DNA from: Syntrophaceae bacterium
GTDB lineage: Bacteria; Desulfobacterota; BSN033; UBA1163
Length of the DNA stretch: 49,540 nucleotides
Reading direction: 5' to 3'
Assembly: GCA_013388645.1 (NCBI GenBank)
Contig: JACAEV010000164.1
Coordinates: 1 to 49,540 of the forward strand
The notes under the pieces were generated by a model. It was not told the origin of the DNA and ran no database searches. It saw nothing but the letters and a program-made list of their open reading frames with translations. Below are positions 1 to 7,125 of this stretch, piece after piece (position 1 is the stretch's first letter; every line of letters begins with the position of its first letter). A program made the translations under genes and the position numbers.

Positions 1-1079
1 ACATGACAGACTCCAGTAAGTGTTTCAATAGCATAAGGAAAATACCTTTTCTTAAACCAGAGCGCCACATTGACCAAACTGATCAAGACCGGAACTTCCA
101 GCAAAGGACCGATAACAGCCGCAAACGCCTGGCCTGAGTTAACTCCGAACACAGCCACAGCCACGGCAATGGCCAGCTCAAAATTATTCGAGGCTGCGGT
201 GAAACTAAGTGTAACGGACTGTTCGTAGGTAGCCCCCACCTTCTTTGACAAATAAAAGGAGATAAAGAACATGGCTACGAAATAGATGAATAATGGAATC
301 GCTACCCGGACGACGTGCATTGGAAGCTGGACAATGTATTCCCCTTTGAGGGAGAACATGACGAGAATCGTGAAAAGCAATGCAATTAATGTGATCGGAC
401 TAATTTTGGGTATGAATTTCTCTTCATACCACTCCCGTCCCAGTGTTTTTAAACCGATGAGTCTTGAAAGAACACCTGCAATGAAAGGGATTCCGAGATA
501 GATGAAGACGCTTTCAGCAATCTGACCTATCGTGATGTTCACTGCCATGCCTTTTAATCCTAACCATGGCGGAAGCACAGTAATGAAGATGTATGCATAG
601 ACGGAGAAGAAAATGACCTGGAAGATGGAGTTGAAAGCAACAAGGCCTGCGCAATATTCCCTATCCCCTGAGGCCAGATCATTCCATACGATGACCATGG
701 CAATGCAGCGTGCCAGGCCGATCAAAATCAAGCCAACCATATATTCGTGGTAACCAGAAAGAAAGGCAATGGCTAAAAGGAACATGAGGATAGGACCAAT
801 GATCCAATTCTGGATGAGAGAAAGGGTAAGGACTTTGTAGTTCCGGAATACCTGTCCAAGCTGTTCGTATCTCACCTTTGCCAACGGTGGATACATCATC
901 AGGATCAGACCTATGGCAATAGGAATATTGGTCGTCCCAACCTGAAACTGATTCCAGAAATCCACGATACTGGGGAAAAGATACCCCCAACCCACGCCTA
1001 CAAACATTGCCAGGAAGATCCACAAAGTTAAAAACCGATCCAGAAATGAGAGTTTTTTCATCACCTGTTCTCCAGCCAT
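1..1079 (-). CDS. acr3: ACR3-family arsenite efflux permease (3' end beyond window)
   Basis: An open frame of 359 codons runs from the ATG at 1079 to the window edge with no stop, so only the last few residues can be missing (the family is about 350-370 residues). The translation is a polytopic membrane protein of about ten hydrophobic segments. It carries the ACR3 signature around residues 122-139, including the conserved Cys at residue 125 followed by Ile-Ala-Met-Val and the WNDLASGD stretch. A second conserved block with SNNFELAIA lies near the C-terminus. Members of this family extrude As(OH)3 across the inner membrane, driven by the proton motive force. The gene starts 3 bases after the arsR stop and its ribosome site lies inside the arsR end, so the two are co-transcribed and probably translationally coupled. 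Confidence 0.93.
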   Translation of the reverse strand, partial: MAGEQVMKKLSFLDRFLTLWIFLAMFVGVGWGYLFPSIVDFWNQFQVGTTNIPIAIGLILMMYPPLAKVRYEQLGQVFRNYKVLTLSLIQNWIIGPILMFLLAIAFLSGYHEYMVGLILIGLARCIAMVIVWNDLASGDREYCAGLVAFNSIFQVIFFSVYAYIFITVLPPWLGLKGMAVNITIGQIAESVFIYLGIPFIAGVLSRLIGLKTLGREWYEEKFIPKISPITLIALLFTILVMFSLKGEYIVQLPMHVVRVAIPLFIYFVAMFFISFYLSKKVGATYEQSVTLSFTAASNNFELAIAVAVAVFGVNSGQAFAAVIGPLLEVPVLISLVNVALWFKKRYFPYAIETLTGVCH

Positions 1080-1082
1080 CCT

Positions 1083-1469
1083 TCAAATCCTCCTCTTAAT
1101 TTTTTTACGCACTTTCTTTAATTTCATGAGTGCCTTGCAGCTCCCTTGCTTCTTAAGTTCTAATAACTTGTCCTTGTCCTCACGAAATTGAGGGAAATGG
1201 GATAACTGCATTTTTAGAAAATCGATTTGAGCCTTGTAAATCCCATTCTGCGAATCCTTCAGGCGGTAGTGCATCCAAACTCCTGCTCTTTTACTCTCAG
1301 TAATGCCGGAATGTTTCAGGTAGGCGAGATGTCTCGATACCTTCGACTGCGGTTCATCCAGAACGTACATCAGGTCGCAAACGCAAAGCTCGCCTTGCGT
1401 GAGAAGCATCATGATCCTAAGCCTTATTTCATCTGAAAGGGCTTTAAAAAACTGTGTTAACTGTTCCAT
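1083..1469 (-). CDS. arsR: ArsR/SmtB-family arsenic-responsive repressor
   Basis: A 128-residue winged-helix protein. The metalloid-binding ELCVCDL motif is at residues 27-33, giving Cys29 and Cys31 as arsenite ligands. The third Cys of the E. coli protein is a Met here, which is common in this family. The recognition helix (PQSKVSRHLAYLK) follows. A TTG nine bases upstream is possible, but AAGGAG is ideally spaced for the ATG at 1469. The C-terminal 35 residues are Lys-rich. It heads the arsR-acr3 operon and is expected to repress it until arsenite binds. Confidence 0.93.
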   Translation of the reverse strand: MEQLTQFFKALSDEIRLRIMMLLTQGELCVCDLMYVLDEPQSKVSRHLAYLKHSGITESKRAGVWMHYRLKDSQNGIYKAQIDFLKMQLSHFPQFREDKDKLLELKKQGSCKALMKLKKVRKKIKRRI

Positions 1470-1498
1470 ATTATGCAACTCCTTTATATTTGAATCCG

Positions 1499-1512
1499 TA
1501 TATGCAGATATA
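1499..1512. promoter_or_regulatory. Candidate ArsR operator
   Basis: The inverted repeat TATAT-GCAG-ATATA overlaps the -10 box of the arsR promoter. AT-rich dyads in this position are typical ArsR/SmtB operators, so autorepression is the natural reading. Binding is inferred from position and symmetry only. Confidence 0.5.
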
Positions 1513-1537
1513 TAAATTGAAGGTTATTATTTGTCAA
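1509..1537 (-). promoter_or_regulatory. Sigma-70 promoter of arsR-acr3
   Basis: On the minus strand there is a perfect TTGACA (-35, 1532-1537), a 17-base spacer, and TATATA (-10, 1509-1514), about 40 bases upstream of arsR. Seen directly; activity is inferred. Confidence 0.75.
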
Positions 1538-1741
1538 GAGAAAAATATTACAATGTAGTAACCATTCACTCATTCCGTGGGGAATAGGACTTCCTCCTAA
1601 CCTATTCATGTCGAATCTATCCGCGTTCTATGGATTTTCGGAAATATCCCTCTCGTGCCTAAAATATTTCCGCCTTTCAGTGAGTGATAACCGCAGTTTT
1701 TCTAATTGCCAATTGAATTGGTATTTGTTAATATTGTTCCA

Positions 1742-1975
1742 TTGAAGCCCATCAAATATACAAGGCGTGCCAAGAACAGGATGAGGTGGCACAAAATTAC
1801 TGAGTCGGAGGTAGAATCAGCCTTAAAGGCACCTGAATTTCTTGAACCATCCGTGGAGAATAGATTGAATGCATGGATAAAGATTTATGATAAATTCCTT
1901 AGTCTAACATACAGAGAGGAAAGCGATAGAGTTTTAATCATCAGCGCTGTAAAGAAGAATAAAGGGTGGAGGTGA
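1742..1975 (+). CDS. DUF4258-like small protein, putative toxin
   Basis: A basic protein of 77 residues. The opening YTRRAKNRM followed by ITESEVESAL matches the start of DUF4258 domains (His/Arg-rich helix, then an 'I-s-e-e-v' helix), and the C-terminal strands (RVLIISAVKK) fit as well. The start is uncertain: a TTG at 1742 keeps the whole domain, another TTG at 1706 adds 12 residues, and neither has a clear ribosome site. It ends 6 bases before a DUF2283 gene. Such pairs recur in bacterial genomes and behave like toxin-antitoxin modules in gene neighbourhoods, but no activity can be read from the sequence. Confidence 0.6.
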   Translation: MKPIKYTRRAKNRMRWHKITESEVESALKAPEFLEPSVENRLNAWIKIYDKFLSLTYREESDRVLIISAVKKNKGWR

Positions 1976-1981
1976 TTCCAT

Positions 1982-2212
1982 TTGAAGATCGAATATGACA
2001 GAGAGGCTGACGCCCTGTATATCCAGCTCAGGGAGGTATATGTTGAAGATAATATTGATGTGGAAGAAGGCATTACCCTTGACCTCGATGAAAACAGACA
2101 CATTGTAGGAATCGAAATCCTCGATGCCAGTAAAAAACTTTCTTTAAAAGACTTGGTCAATATCACCATCGAGAACATTCCTGTGGACCGGATTGAGGCC
2201 ACAACGCGTTAA
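1982..2212 (+). CDS. DUF2283 family protein, putative antitoxin partner
   Basis: A 76-residue acidic protein. It opens with the DUF2283 hallmark (Y-D-x-E-A-D-A-L-Y-I-x-L, residues 4-15), followed by an acidic turn (GITLDLDENRHIVGIEILDAS) and a C-terminal helix. Translation begins at a TTG placed 8 bases after GGAGG, a good ribosome site that lies in the end of the preceding DUF4258 gene. The tight spacing and the acidic/basic pairing with its neighbour suggest a two-gene module. The biochemical role of the family is not established. Confidence 0.8.
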   Translation: MKIEYDREADALYIQLREVYVEDNIDVEEGITLDLDENRHIVGIEILDASKKLSLKDLVNITIENIPVDRIEATTR

Positions 2213-2354
2213 TAAAATAGTCTATCGTCCATCATTTTTCTGCTTAACTAAAGAGGCAATGCACTTTTCCTACATTACTGGTAAGGTAGCTTATTAAACA
2301 GACTGTTTCGGGTTTAGTTTAATTGGATCGGTGAACTACCGGCAATCAGACCCC

Positions 2355-2561
2355 TCAGGCTCCTCCAAAGCCAACTGTCACCTTGCCTCCCTCGACAATG
2401 ACGGGGACTTGTTGGCGGCCACCAGAAAGTTTCAACATCTCATCAAGTTTTTTAGGGTCTGAACCTACATCGAAGAAAACCGCTTTGTCTCCATAGGCTT
2501 CACGAGCCTTAGTGGTATAGGGTCAACTTATCGTGCCGAAAATCTTCACTTTTGTAGCCAT
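2355..2561 (-). CDS. Glutaredoxin-like selenoprotein (UXX-star family), in-frame UGA = Sec13
   Basis: Reading from ATG at 2561 (GGAGG with good spacing upstream) gives 12 residues, then TGA (2523-2525), then an uninterrupted frame to TGA at 2355, 68 residues in all. Around the UGA the protein reads ISU-PYTTKAREAYG. This is the CPYC/CPYT redox site of a glutaredoxin/thioredoxin fold with selenocysteine in place of Cys, and the cis-Pro loop QVPVIV and GGKVTVGFGG follow as in that fold. A stem-loop with apical loop CGTGA begins 18 bases after the UGA, the spacing of the E. coli fdhF SECIS. The alternative, a pseudogene, is unlikely because the frame and fold are intact on both sides. The organism would need selABCD elsewhere. 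Predicted role: small thiol/selenol redox protein of unknown partner. Confidence 0.85.
2485..2525 (-). promoter_or_regulatory. Candidate bacterial SECIS element
   Basis: Downstream of the in-frame UGA the mRNA can form AGGCU-CGUGA-AGCCU, extended by CCA/UGG below a small internal loop. The apical loop starts 18 nucleotides after the UGA and carries a G at its second position, matching the distance and loop rules for SelB-dependent recoding. Folding was done by eye. Confidence 0.65.
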
Positions 2562-2714
2562 TTTTTCCTCCTCTTTTTAAAAAATTCGTATTAATTTAGT
2601 AGTTGTTCGAGTTCGTTTCATAAAATCCCTCCCAACCCCCCTTTGCCAAAGGGAGGAAAAACATTTCCGCCTTTGGACAAAGTAGAAGTATAGGGGTAAT
2701 GCCTCATCTAAACG

Positions 2715-2770
2715 GGGTAGGGGCGACTTCAGTCGCCCTTTAGAAAGGGAGACTAAAGCCTCCCCTACCC
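2715..2770. repeat. Intergenic inverted-repeat element
   Basis: Outer arms starting GGGTAGGGG and ending CCCCTACCC enclose an 8-bp hairpin (GGGCGACT-TC-AGTCGCCC, 2721-2738). A second G/C-rich hairpin (CCTTTG-CC-AAAGG type) lies just upstream near 2640-2660. These look like dispersed intergenic palindromes, not genes. Confidence 0.6.
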
Positions 2771-2812
2771 ATGGCCCCCCACTTCAGTGACGCCTTACGT
2801 AAAAAATATTTC

Positions 2813-3925
2813 TCAATACGGAATGGGTCTCTTTAATCGAGCTCTTGATGATTCGATCAGGTTCTCAATCTCTTTGTCAGATTCCATTTTTGGGTGCATC
2901 AGGATGAGATAATTTTCATAAGCATTTTTTCCTTCGGAGCTTGGCATTTTTTTCTTTTGTTCAATCAATATGGCCTGTAAATCCTTCAGGCCTTTTATAT
3001 CTTTTTCATATTTTGGATCTTCTATTTTTTTCTGGGTTTCCTCGATTTTTTTCTGAATTAAGGTTTTGGATGAGATATCTATGAATTCAGAAGATCCCTT
3101 GATTAAATTTAAATTCATCCTGCCAACATGAGCGCCAAAGGCATCCGTCTGGACATAAATAGAGCGGTGAATCTGTTTTGGGAAAATGAAAGAGCGGTCG
3201 TTCCCTCCAATGATGATCGAGAGCCGCGGCACTTCTTTGGCAAGGGATTCAATTTCAGGTGGAGTTAAATGGGCAAGGGCGACGATATGATCACAGGAGG
3301 CCATGAAGCGATTGATGGTCTCCTTGGCAGCTTTGGTGGGATTTTCGATGGAATAGTTTTTAAGTTCTTTTTGAATATTAGGGGGAATTTCATTGGTGAT
3401 CAAGCCGAGAATTCCGATTTTGATGCCTTCGATTTCTTTGATGAGGTAGGGTTTAAAAATAGGTTTATTTGTCTTTTTATCTTTGAGATTTGCAGAGAGG
3501 AATAAAATCTTAGAATTTTTTTGAAGATTTTTTAGATATTCAACTCCCAAACCGAGATCAGTATCTCCAATATTGAGGGCATGATAACCCAAGGTTTCAT
3601 ATAACGTTAAAACAAACTCTGCCCATCTTCGGGCTTTATCTCTTTCGTTCGGTTGGCCATAATAACTCATGACCAATGCATCCCCTCCATCGATGGTCAG
3701 TAGATTTTCAGCCTCCTGTCTGACTGTTTTGAGGTAGTGAGCCCTTCTGGGTAACCCTCCGTTATCTCCTCCTTCGGGGCAAGTGCTACACGGTTCTAAC
3801 TCCCCCAGGGTATTCGACGTGTAGATCAATGTGAGCGAGGCTTCCGTTGCAAGACTGAGGTGATTTTCCATATGGAACAAGAGAATCAGAAGAAGAATGC
3901 CGATCCATAGGATTTTAGTTCTCAT
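2813..3925 (-). CDS. Secreted metallophosphoesterase (5'-nucleotidase/UshA N-terminal-domain type)
   Basis: A 370-residue protein with an N-terminal hydrophobic signal segment (residues 5-20), so it is exported. The body matches the calcineurin-like domain of UshA-type 5'-nucleotidases: TIDGGDAL (metal-binding Asp), LNIGDTDLG, FLSANLKD, IGILGLI and an IVALAHLTPPE stretch. The C-terminal nucleotide-binding domain of UshA is absent; residues about 285-330 form a charged, coiled-coil-like segment instead. Near the N-terminus is a CSTC pair in a GELEPC context, seen in deltaproteobacterial relatives that are often fused to cytochromes; no CXXCH haem site is present here. It stands alone. Substrate unknown. 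Confidence 0.7.
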   Translation of the reverse strand: MRTKILWIGILLLILLFHMENHLSLATEASLTLIYTSNTLGELEPCSTCPEGGDNGGLPRRAHYLKTVRQEAENLLTIDGGDALVMSYYGQPNERDKARRWAEFVLTLYETLGYHALNIGDTDLGLGVEYLKNLQKNSKILFLSANLKDKKTNKPIFKPYLIKEIEGIKIGILGLITNEIPPNIQKELKNYSIENPTKAAKETINRFMASCDHIVALAHLTPPEIESLAKEVPRLSIIIGGNDRSFIFPKQIHRSIYVQTDAFGAHVGRMNLNLIKGSSEFIDISSKTLIQKKIEETQKKIEDPKYEKDIKGLKDLQAILIEQKKKMPSSEGKNAYENYLILMHPKMESDKEIENLIESSRARLKRPIPY

Positions 3926-4184
3926 TTTCCGCTGCTTAATCCCTTTCTTTATCCTAATCTGAGCGATTCAGCGTTCCTGAAAGAGAGCTGAAATGCCTCA
4001 AAGTCTTTTAGGAAGCGATTTTTTCTTAAGTGAGGTCAATACTTTTTCATTACACCAAACTGGTGAATGGTTCATCAGTTCTCATAGTGCTTCAGCAATA
4101 AAAGGTGATCGCTCCAAAAGCCTTTTCGGCATTCCTGCTCTCCATAAAAATTTTGAGAACCGCTCAATTTAGGTTTATATTTTT

Positions 4185-5297
4185 TTAATCATCCCCAAAG
4201 CAGGTTCCCACAGAACGTGCAGCCTTGATGACGGGATGATTTAGAGGGACTGTTTTCGGCCCTCTGGCTACCTCTTTCAGGAGTACAGCAACGAGGGAGT
4301 TCTTTTTCATCCCTACCATGTACCCGAATTCTTTATTCCCTATCATATCGACTGCCTTTGTTCCAAGGCGGGTGGCCAATATCCTATCAAAAGAAGTCGG
4401 GGAGCCCCCTCTTAGGAGATGCCCCATCACTACGGTGCGAGTTTCGAGACCCGTGATCTTTTCGATTTGCTCCCCCAGAACAAAACCTATTCCTCCAAGA
4501 CGAATGGGATCAGAGCTTTCCTTTACGATCCTCTGGATAACCATATCTCCGCCTTTGGGTTTTGCTCCTTCAGCAACCACCACGATACTAAATCTTTTTC
4601 CCTTCTTATTTCTCTCATTCACTTTTTCAGTGATGACATTAATGTCGTAGGGAATTTCAGGGATCAGGATGATATCTCCACCTGCGGCCACTCCGGAGTA
4701 AAGAGCAACCCATCCTGCCCGATGTCCCATCACTTCTACGATCATTACCCTGTGATGCGACTGAGCAGTCGTATGGATCCTATCAATACCCTCCGTGGCA
4801 ATTGATACGGCAGAGTCAAAACCAAAAGTAATATCCGTCCCTCTCAAATCATTGTCTATGGTTTTCGGCAACCCGATGATAGGAACTCCATCTTCAAAAA
4901 GTCTATGAGCAATGCTCAGTGTTCCATCCCCACCAATACACACAAGGCAACTTACGTCATGTTTGTTTATGTTCTGTATAGCTATCTTCGATCGATCCTG
5001 AAATTCTAATTTCCCCCTCTTTTTTAAGGGATAACGATACGGATTGGCAGTTTTCGAAGTCCCCAGGATCGTTCCACCCAGGGTCAGAATTCCTGAAACA
5101 TCCTCATAGTGAAGGATCCTGTATTGATTGTTGATCACCCCATGATACCCGTCTTCTATCCCTATCACTTCCATGTCCTTTTCAATGATGGCCTTCTTTG
5201 CCACAGCGCGTATTACCGCATTGATACCCGGACAATCCCCCCCGCCGGTAAGAATGGCGATTCGCTCTCTTTTAAGACGAGTTCGATTAATTCTCAT
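4185..5297 (-). CDS. pfkA: 6-phosphofructokinase
   Basis: A 370-residue phosphofructokinase converting fructose 6-phosphate to the 1,6-bisphosphate in glycolysis. Landmarks: GGGDCPGINAVIR at residues 18-30 (phosphate loop), GGDGT at 122-126, PKTIDND at 144-150 (catalytic Asp) and VEVMGHRAGW for substrate binding. The Gly after GGD is the ATP-type residue (E. coli G104), while the Lys in PKTIDND replaces the Gly of classical ATP enzymes. The Gly/Lys pair is known from group III ATP-dependent members, so ATP is the likelier donor, but pyrophosphate cannot be excluded. ATG at 5297 is preferred over a TTG 6 bases upstream; GAGGGAG precedes both. Monocistronic. Confidence 0.93.
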   Translation of the reverse strand: MRINRTRLKRERIAILTGGGDCPGINAVIRAVAKKAIIEKDMEVIGIEDGYHGVINNQYRILHYEDVSGILTLGGTILGTSKTANPYRYPLKKRGKLEFQDRSKIAIQNINKHDVSCLVCIGGDGTLSIAHRLFEDGVPIIGLPKTIDNDLRGTDITFGFDSAVSIATEGIDRIHTTAQSHHRVMIVEVMGHRAGWVALYSGVAAGGDIILIPEIPYDINVITEKVNERNKKGKRFSIVVVAEGAKPKGGDMVIQRIVKESSDPIRLGGIGFVLGEQIEKITGLETRTVVMGHLLRGGSPTSFDRILATRLGTKAVDMIGNKEFGYMVGMKKNSLVAVLLKEVARGPKTVPLNHPVIKAARSVGTCFGDD

Positions 5298-5420
5298 AGT
5301 CAAATTGCTCCCTCAATAAATTCAATAGCAATTTCGATTGGCAGGAAGATATTGGTTGCATCCTCCAGTCCTTTCAAGACAGTAAATGGTATCACACAGC
5401 TACTCCGGCAGAGGTGTTTT

Positions 5421-5486
5421 AAGGGAACCCCTAATAATTCCTAATTCGTCACTCCCGCCCCGTATCAGGTACGGGGTAAACTCCAG
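5421..5486. repeat. Dispersed intergenic repeat, copy 1
   Basis: Positions 5431-5486 are identical base for base to 18731-18786, and the match extends to 66 bases with two mismatches. Inside is the hairpin CCCCGTA-TCAGG-TACGGGG. In this copy ACTCCCGC (5451-5458) can pair with GCGGGAGT further on, giving a long cruciform. Another hairpin of the ATTCCTGC-TTCC-GCAGGAAT kind is at 5517-5536. The rest of the pfkA-gltX gap (5298-5624) is AT-rich and shows no gene. Confidence 0.9.
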
Positions 5487-5624
5487 CGGGAGTCCAGTCA
5501 TTTCAAAAGTTTATGGATTCCTGCTTCCGCAGGAATGACATTTTTAGAAATTGCCTTAAAACTTAGAGTTTAGGATTTCGAGCTCAGAGTTTAACCTCTT
5601 TAATTAAGATTTTGATATTCGAAC

Positions 5625-7028
5625 TTAGGATTTCTTAATATATTCAATCGCCATCTCGAGCCGTTTGGTCACCTCTGTTTTCCCAAGGATCTCCATCACC
5701 TCATCAATCGGAGGGCTGACTGTTCTCCCAGTTAAGGCCACGCGAATCGGTTGAGCAATCTTCACTAATGGTTGACCCCGAGACTCGGCCAATTGTTGAA
5801 TCAATCGATGAGCATTCTCCTTTTTTAATATGGACTCTTTCGATAGAGAAGTGATCACCTCGTTGAAAATAGGGAGAACTCCCTGACTTAAAAATTTCAC
5901 GGTCGCCTTCTCATCATAAATTATCTCTTTGCAGAAATAAAATTCAGACATTTCTGCCATCTCCACCAAAGTCTTGACCCTTTCCCTGAGGGAGAGAACA
6001 GCTTTTGTTAAAAGTTCTGGGTTGATGTCAACATATCCTTTCGCCTCCAGAAAAGGTCGTACCCTTTGAATCAATTCCCCCAGTCCGATTTTCTTGATAT
6101 ATTGCGAATTGAGCCAATCCAGCTTCCCTGGATTCATGGCTGCCGCTGATCTCCCCACGGCTTCCAAACTGAATTTCTCGATCAACTCGTCACGAGTAAA
6201 TTCCTCTTGGTCTCCATGGGACCACCCTAAGCGGACTAAGTAGTTGACCACGGCCTGTGGGAGATATCCCATTTTTTGATACTCCATGACCGATTGAGCC
6301 CCATGTCGCTTAGAAAGTTTTTTCTTATCTGGACCGAGGATCATCGGGACATGTCCAAATTGGGGGAGAGGATAACCCAAGGCTCGGTAAATCTGAATCT
6401 GGCGAGGAGTATTGTTGAGATGGTCATTTCCACGGACGACATGGGTGATGTCCATGGTGGCATCATCCACCACCACCGAAAAATTATATGTGGGGAGACC
6501 ATCGCTTCGGAGGATGATGAGATCATCCAGTTCCGTATTGTCAAATTCTACTCGACCTTGAATGAGATCTTCCACTGCGGTCTTCCCTGTCTCGGGAGAG
6601 AGGAAACGGATGGCAAATGTTTTCCCTGTGGGGAAAGTTTTTCTTCCGAGACAGGTTCGATCATATTTGGGCTTCAACCCAGCCTGAAGTGCCCTTTCTC
6701 TTTTTGTCTCCAACTCCTCAGGAGTACAGTAGCATCGATAAGCCTTGCCCTCTTTCAAGAGCTTCTCTGCCGCCTCTTGATAAAGGGAAATCCGTTCTGT
6801 CTGATAAAAAGGGCCTTCATCCCAATCCATTCCCAACCAGATCATGGCATCCAAGATCACTTGGATCGCCTCCGGGGTGGATCGCGCCACGTCTGTATCT
6901 TCGATACGGAGAATAAAGACCCCCTGAGCATGGCGCGCCAGTAACCAATTGAATAAAGCGGTCCGTGCCCCTCCAATATGAAGGTCCCCTGTGGGGCTCG
7001 GAGCAAATCGCGTCCTCACCTTAGTCAT
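5625..7028 (-). CDS. gltX: Glutamyl-tRNA synthetase
   Basis: A class I synthetase of 467 residues charging tRNA-Glu. RFAPSPTGDLHIGGARTA carries the HIGH-type motif (HIGG, residues 17-20). KLSKRHGA is the KMSKS-type loop, RIEDTD the acidic specificity segment, and the CYCTPEELE region matches the GltX zinc/anticodon-side insert. The ATG at 7028 matches the conserved MTKVRTRFAPSPTG start; another ATG lies 12 bases upstream. It follows alaS after a roughly 100-base gap holding a hairpin-rich repeat (7065-7110). Whether it also makes Glu-tRNA-Gln depends on gatCAB, which is not in the window. Confidence 0.96.
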   Translation of the reverse strand: MTKVRTRFAPSPTGDLHIGGARTALFNWLLARHAQGVFILRIEDTDVARSTPEAIQVILDAMIWLGMDWDEGPFYQTERISLYQEAAEKLLKEGKAYRCYCTPEELETKRERALQAGLKPKYDRTCLGRKTFPTGKTFAIRFLSPETGKTAVEDLIQGRVEFDNTELDDLIILRSDGLPTYNFSVVVDDATMDITHVVRGNDHLNNTPRQIQIYRALGYPLPQFGHVPMILGPDKKKLSKRHGAQSVMEYQKMGYLPQAVVNYLVRLGWSHGDQEEFTRDELIEKFSLEAVGRSAAAMNPGKLDWLNSQYIKKIGLGELIQRVRPFLEAKGYVDINPELLTKAVLSLRERVKTLVEMAEMSEFYFCKEIIYDEKATVKFLSQGVLPIFNEVITSLSKESILKKENAHRLIQQLAESRGQPLVKIAQPIRVALTGRTVSPPIDEVMEILGKTEVTKRLEMAIEYIKKS

Positions 7029-7064
7029 CGTGACTCTCATGTTGGATCATGGAAAAAATAATAA

Positions 7065-7110
7065 AAAAATCCCCCTCAATCCCTTTGTGGAAAGGGGTGG
7101 GGGGATTCGA
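7065..7110. repeat. G/C hairpin repeat between gltX and alaS
   Basis: Nested inverted repeat: AATCCCCC pairs with GGGGGGATT, and CCCTTT-GTGG-AAAGGG forms the inner hairpin. A related palindrome occurs near 2625-2660. It may stabilise transcript ends after alaS or simply be a dispersed intergenic element. Confidence 0.5.
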
Positions 7111-7125
7111 CTTCCAAAGAGGTCA

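Noticed and set aside
679-1086. 135-codon minus-strand frame starting inside arsR
   Set aside because: It overlaps the acr3 frame in another phase and its translation has no membrane or family features; acr3 in the correct frame is open to the window edge.
2355-2561. Reading the UGA-containing gene as a pseudogene
   Set aside because: Frame, ribosome site, redox context and hairpin spacing all fit selenocysteine; random decay would not put the single stop exactly at the catalytic Cys.
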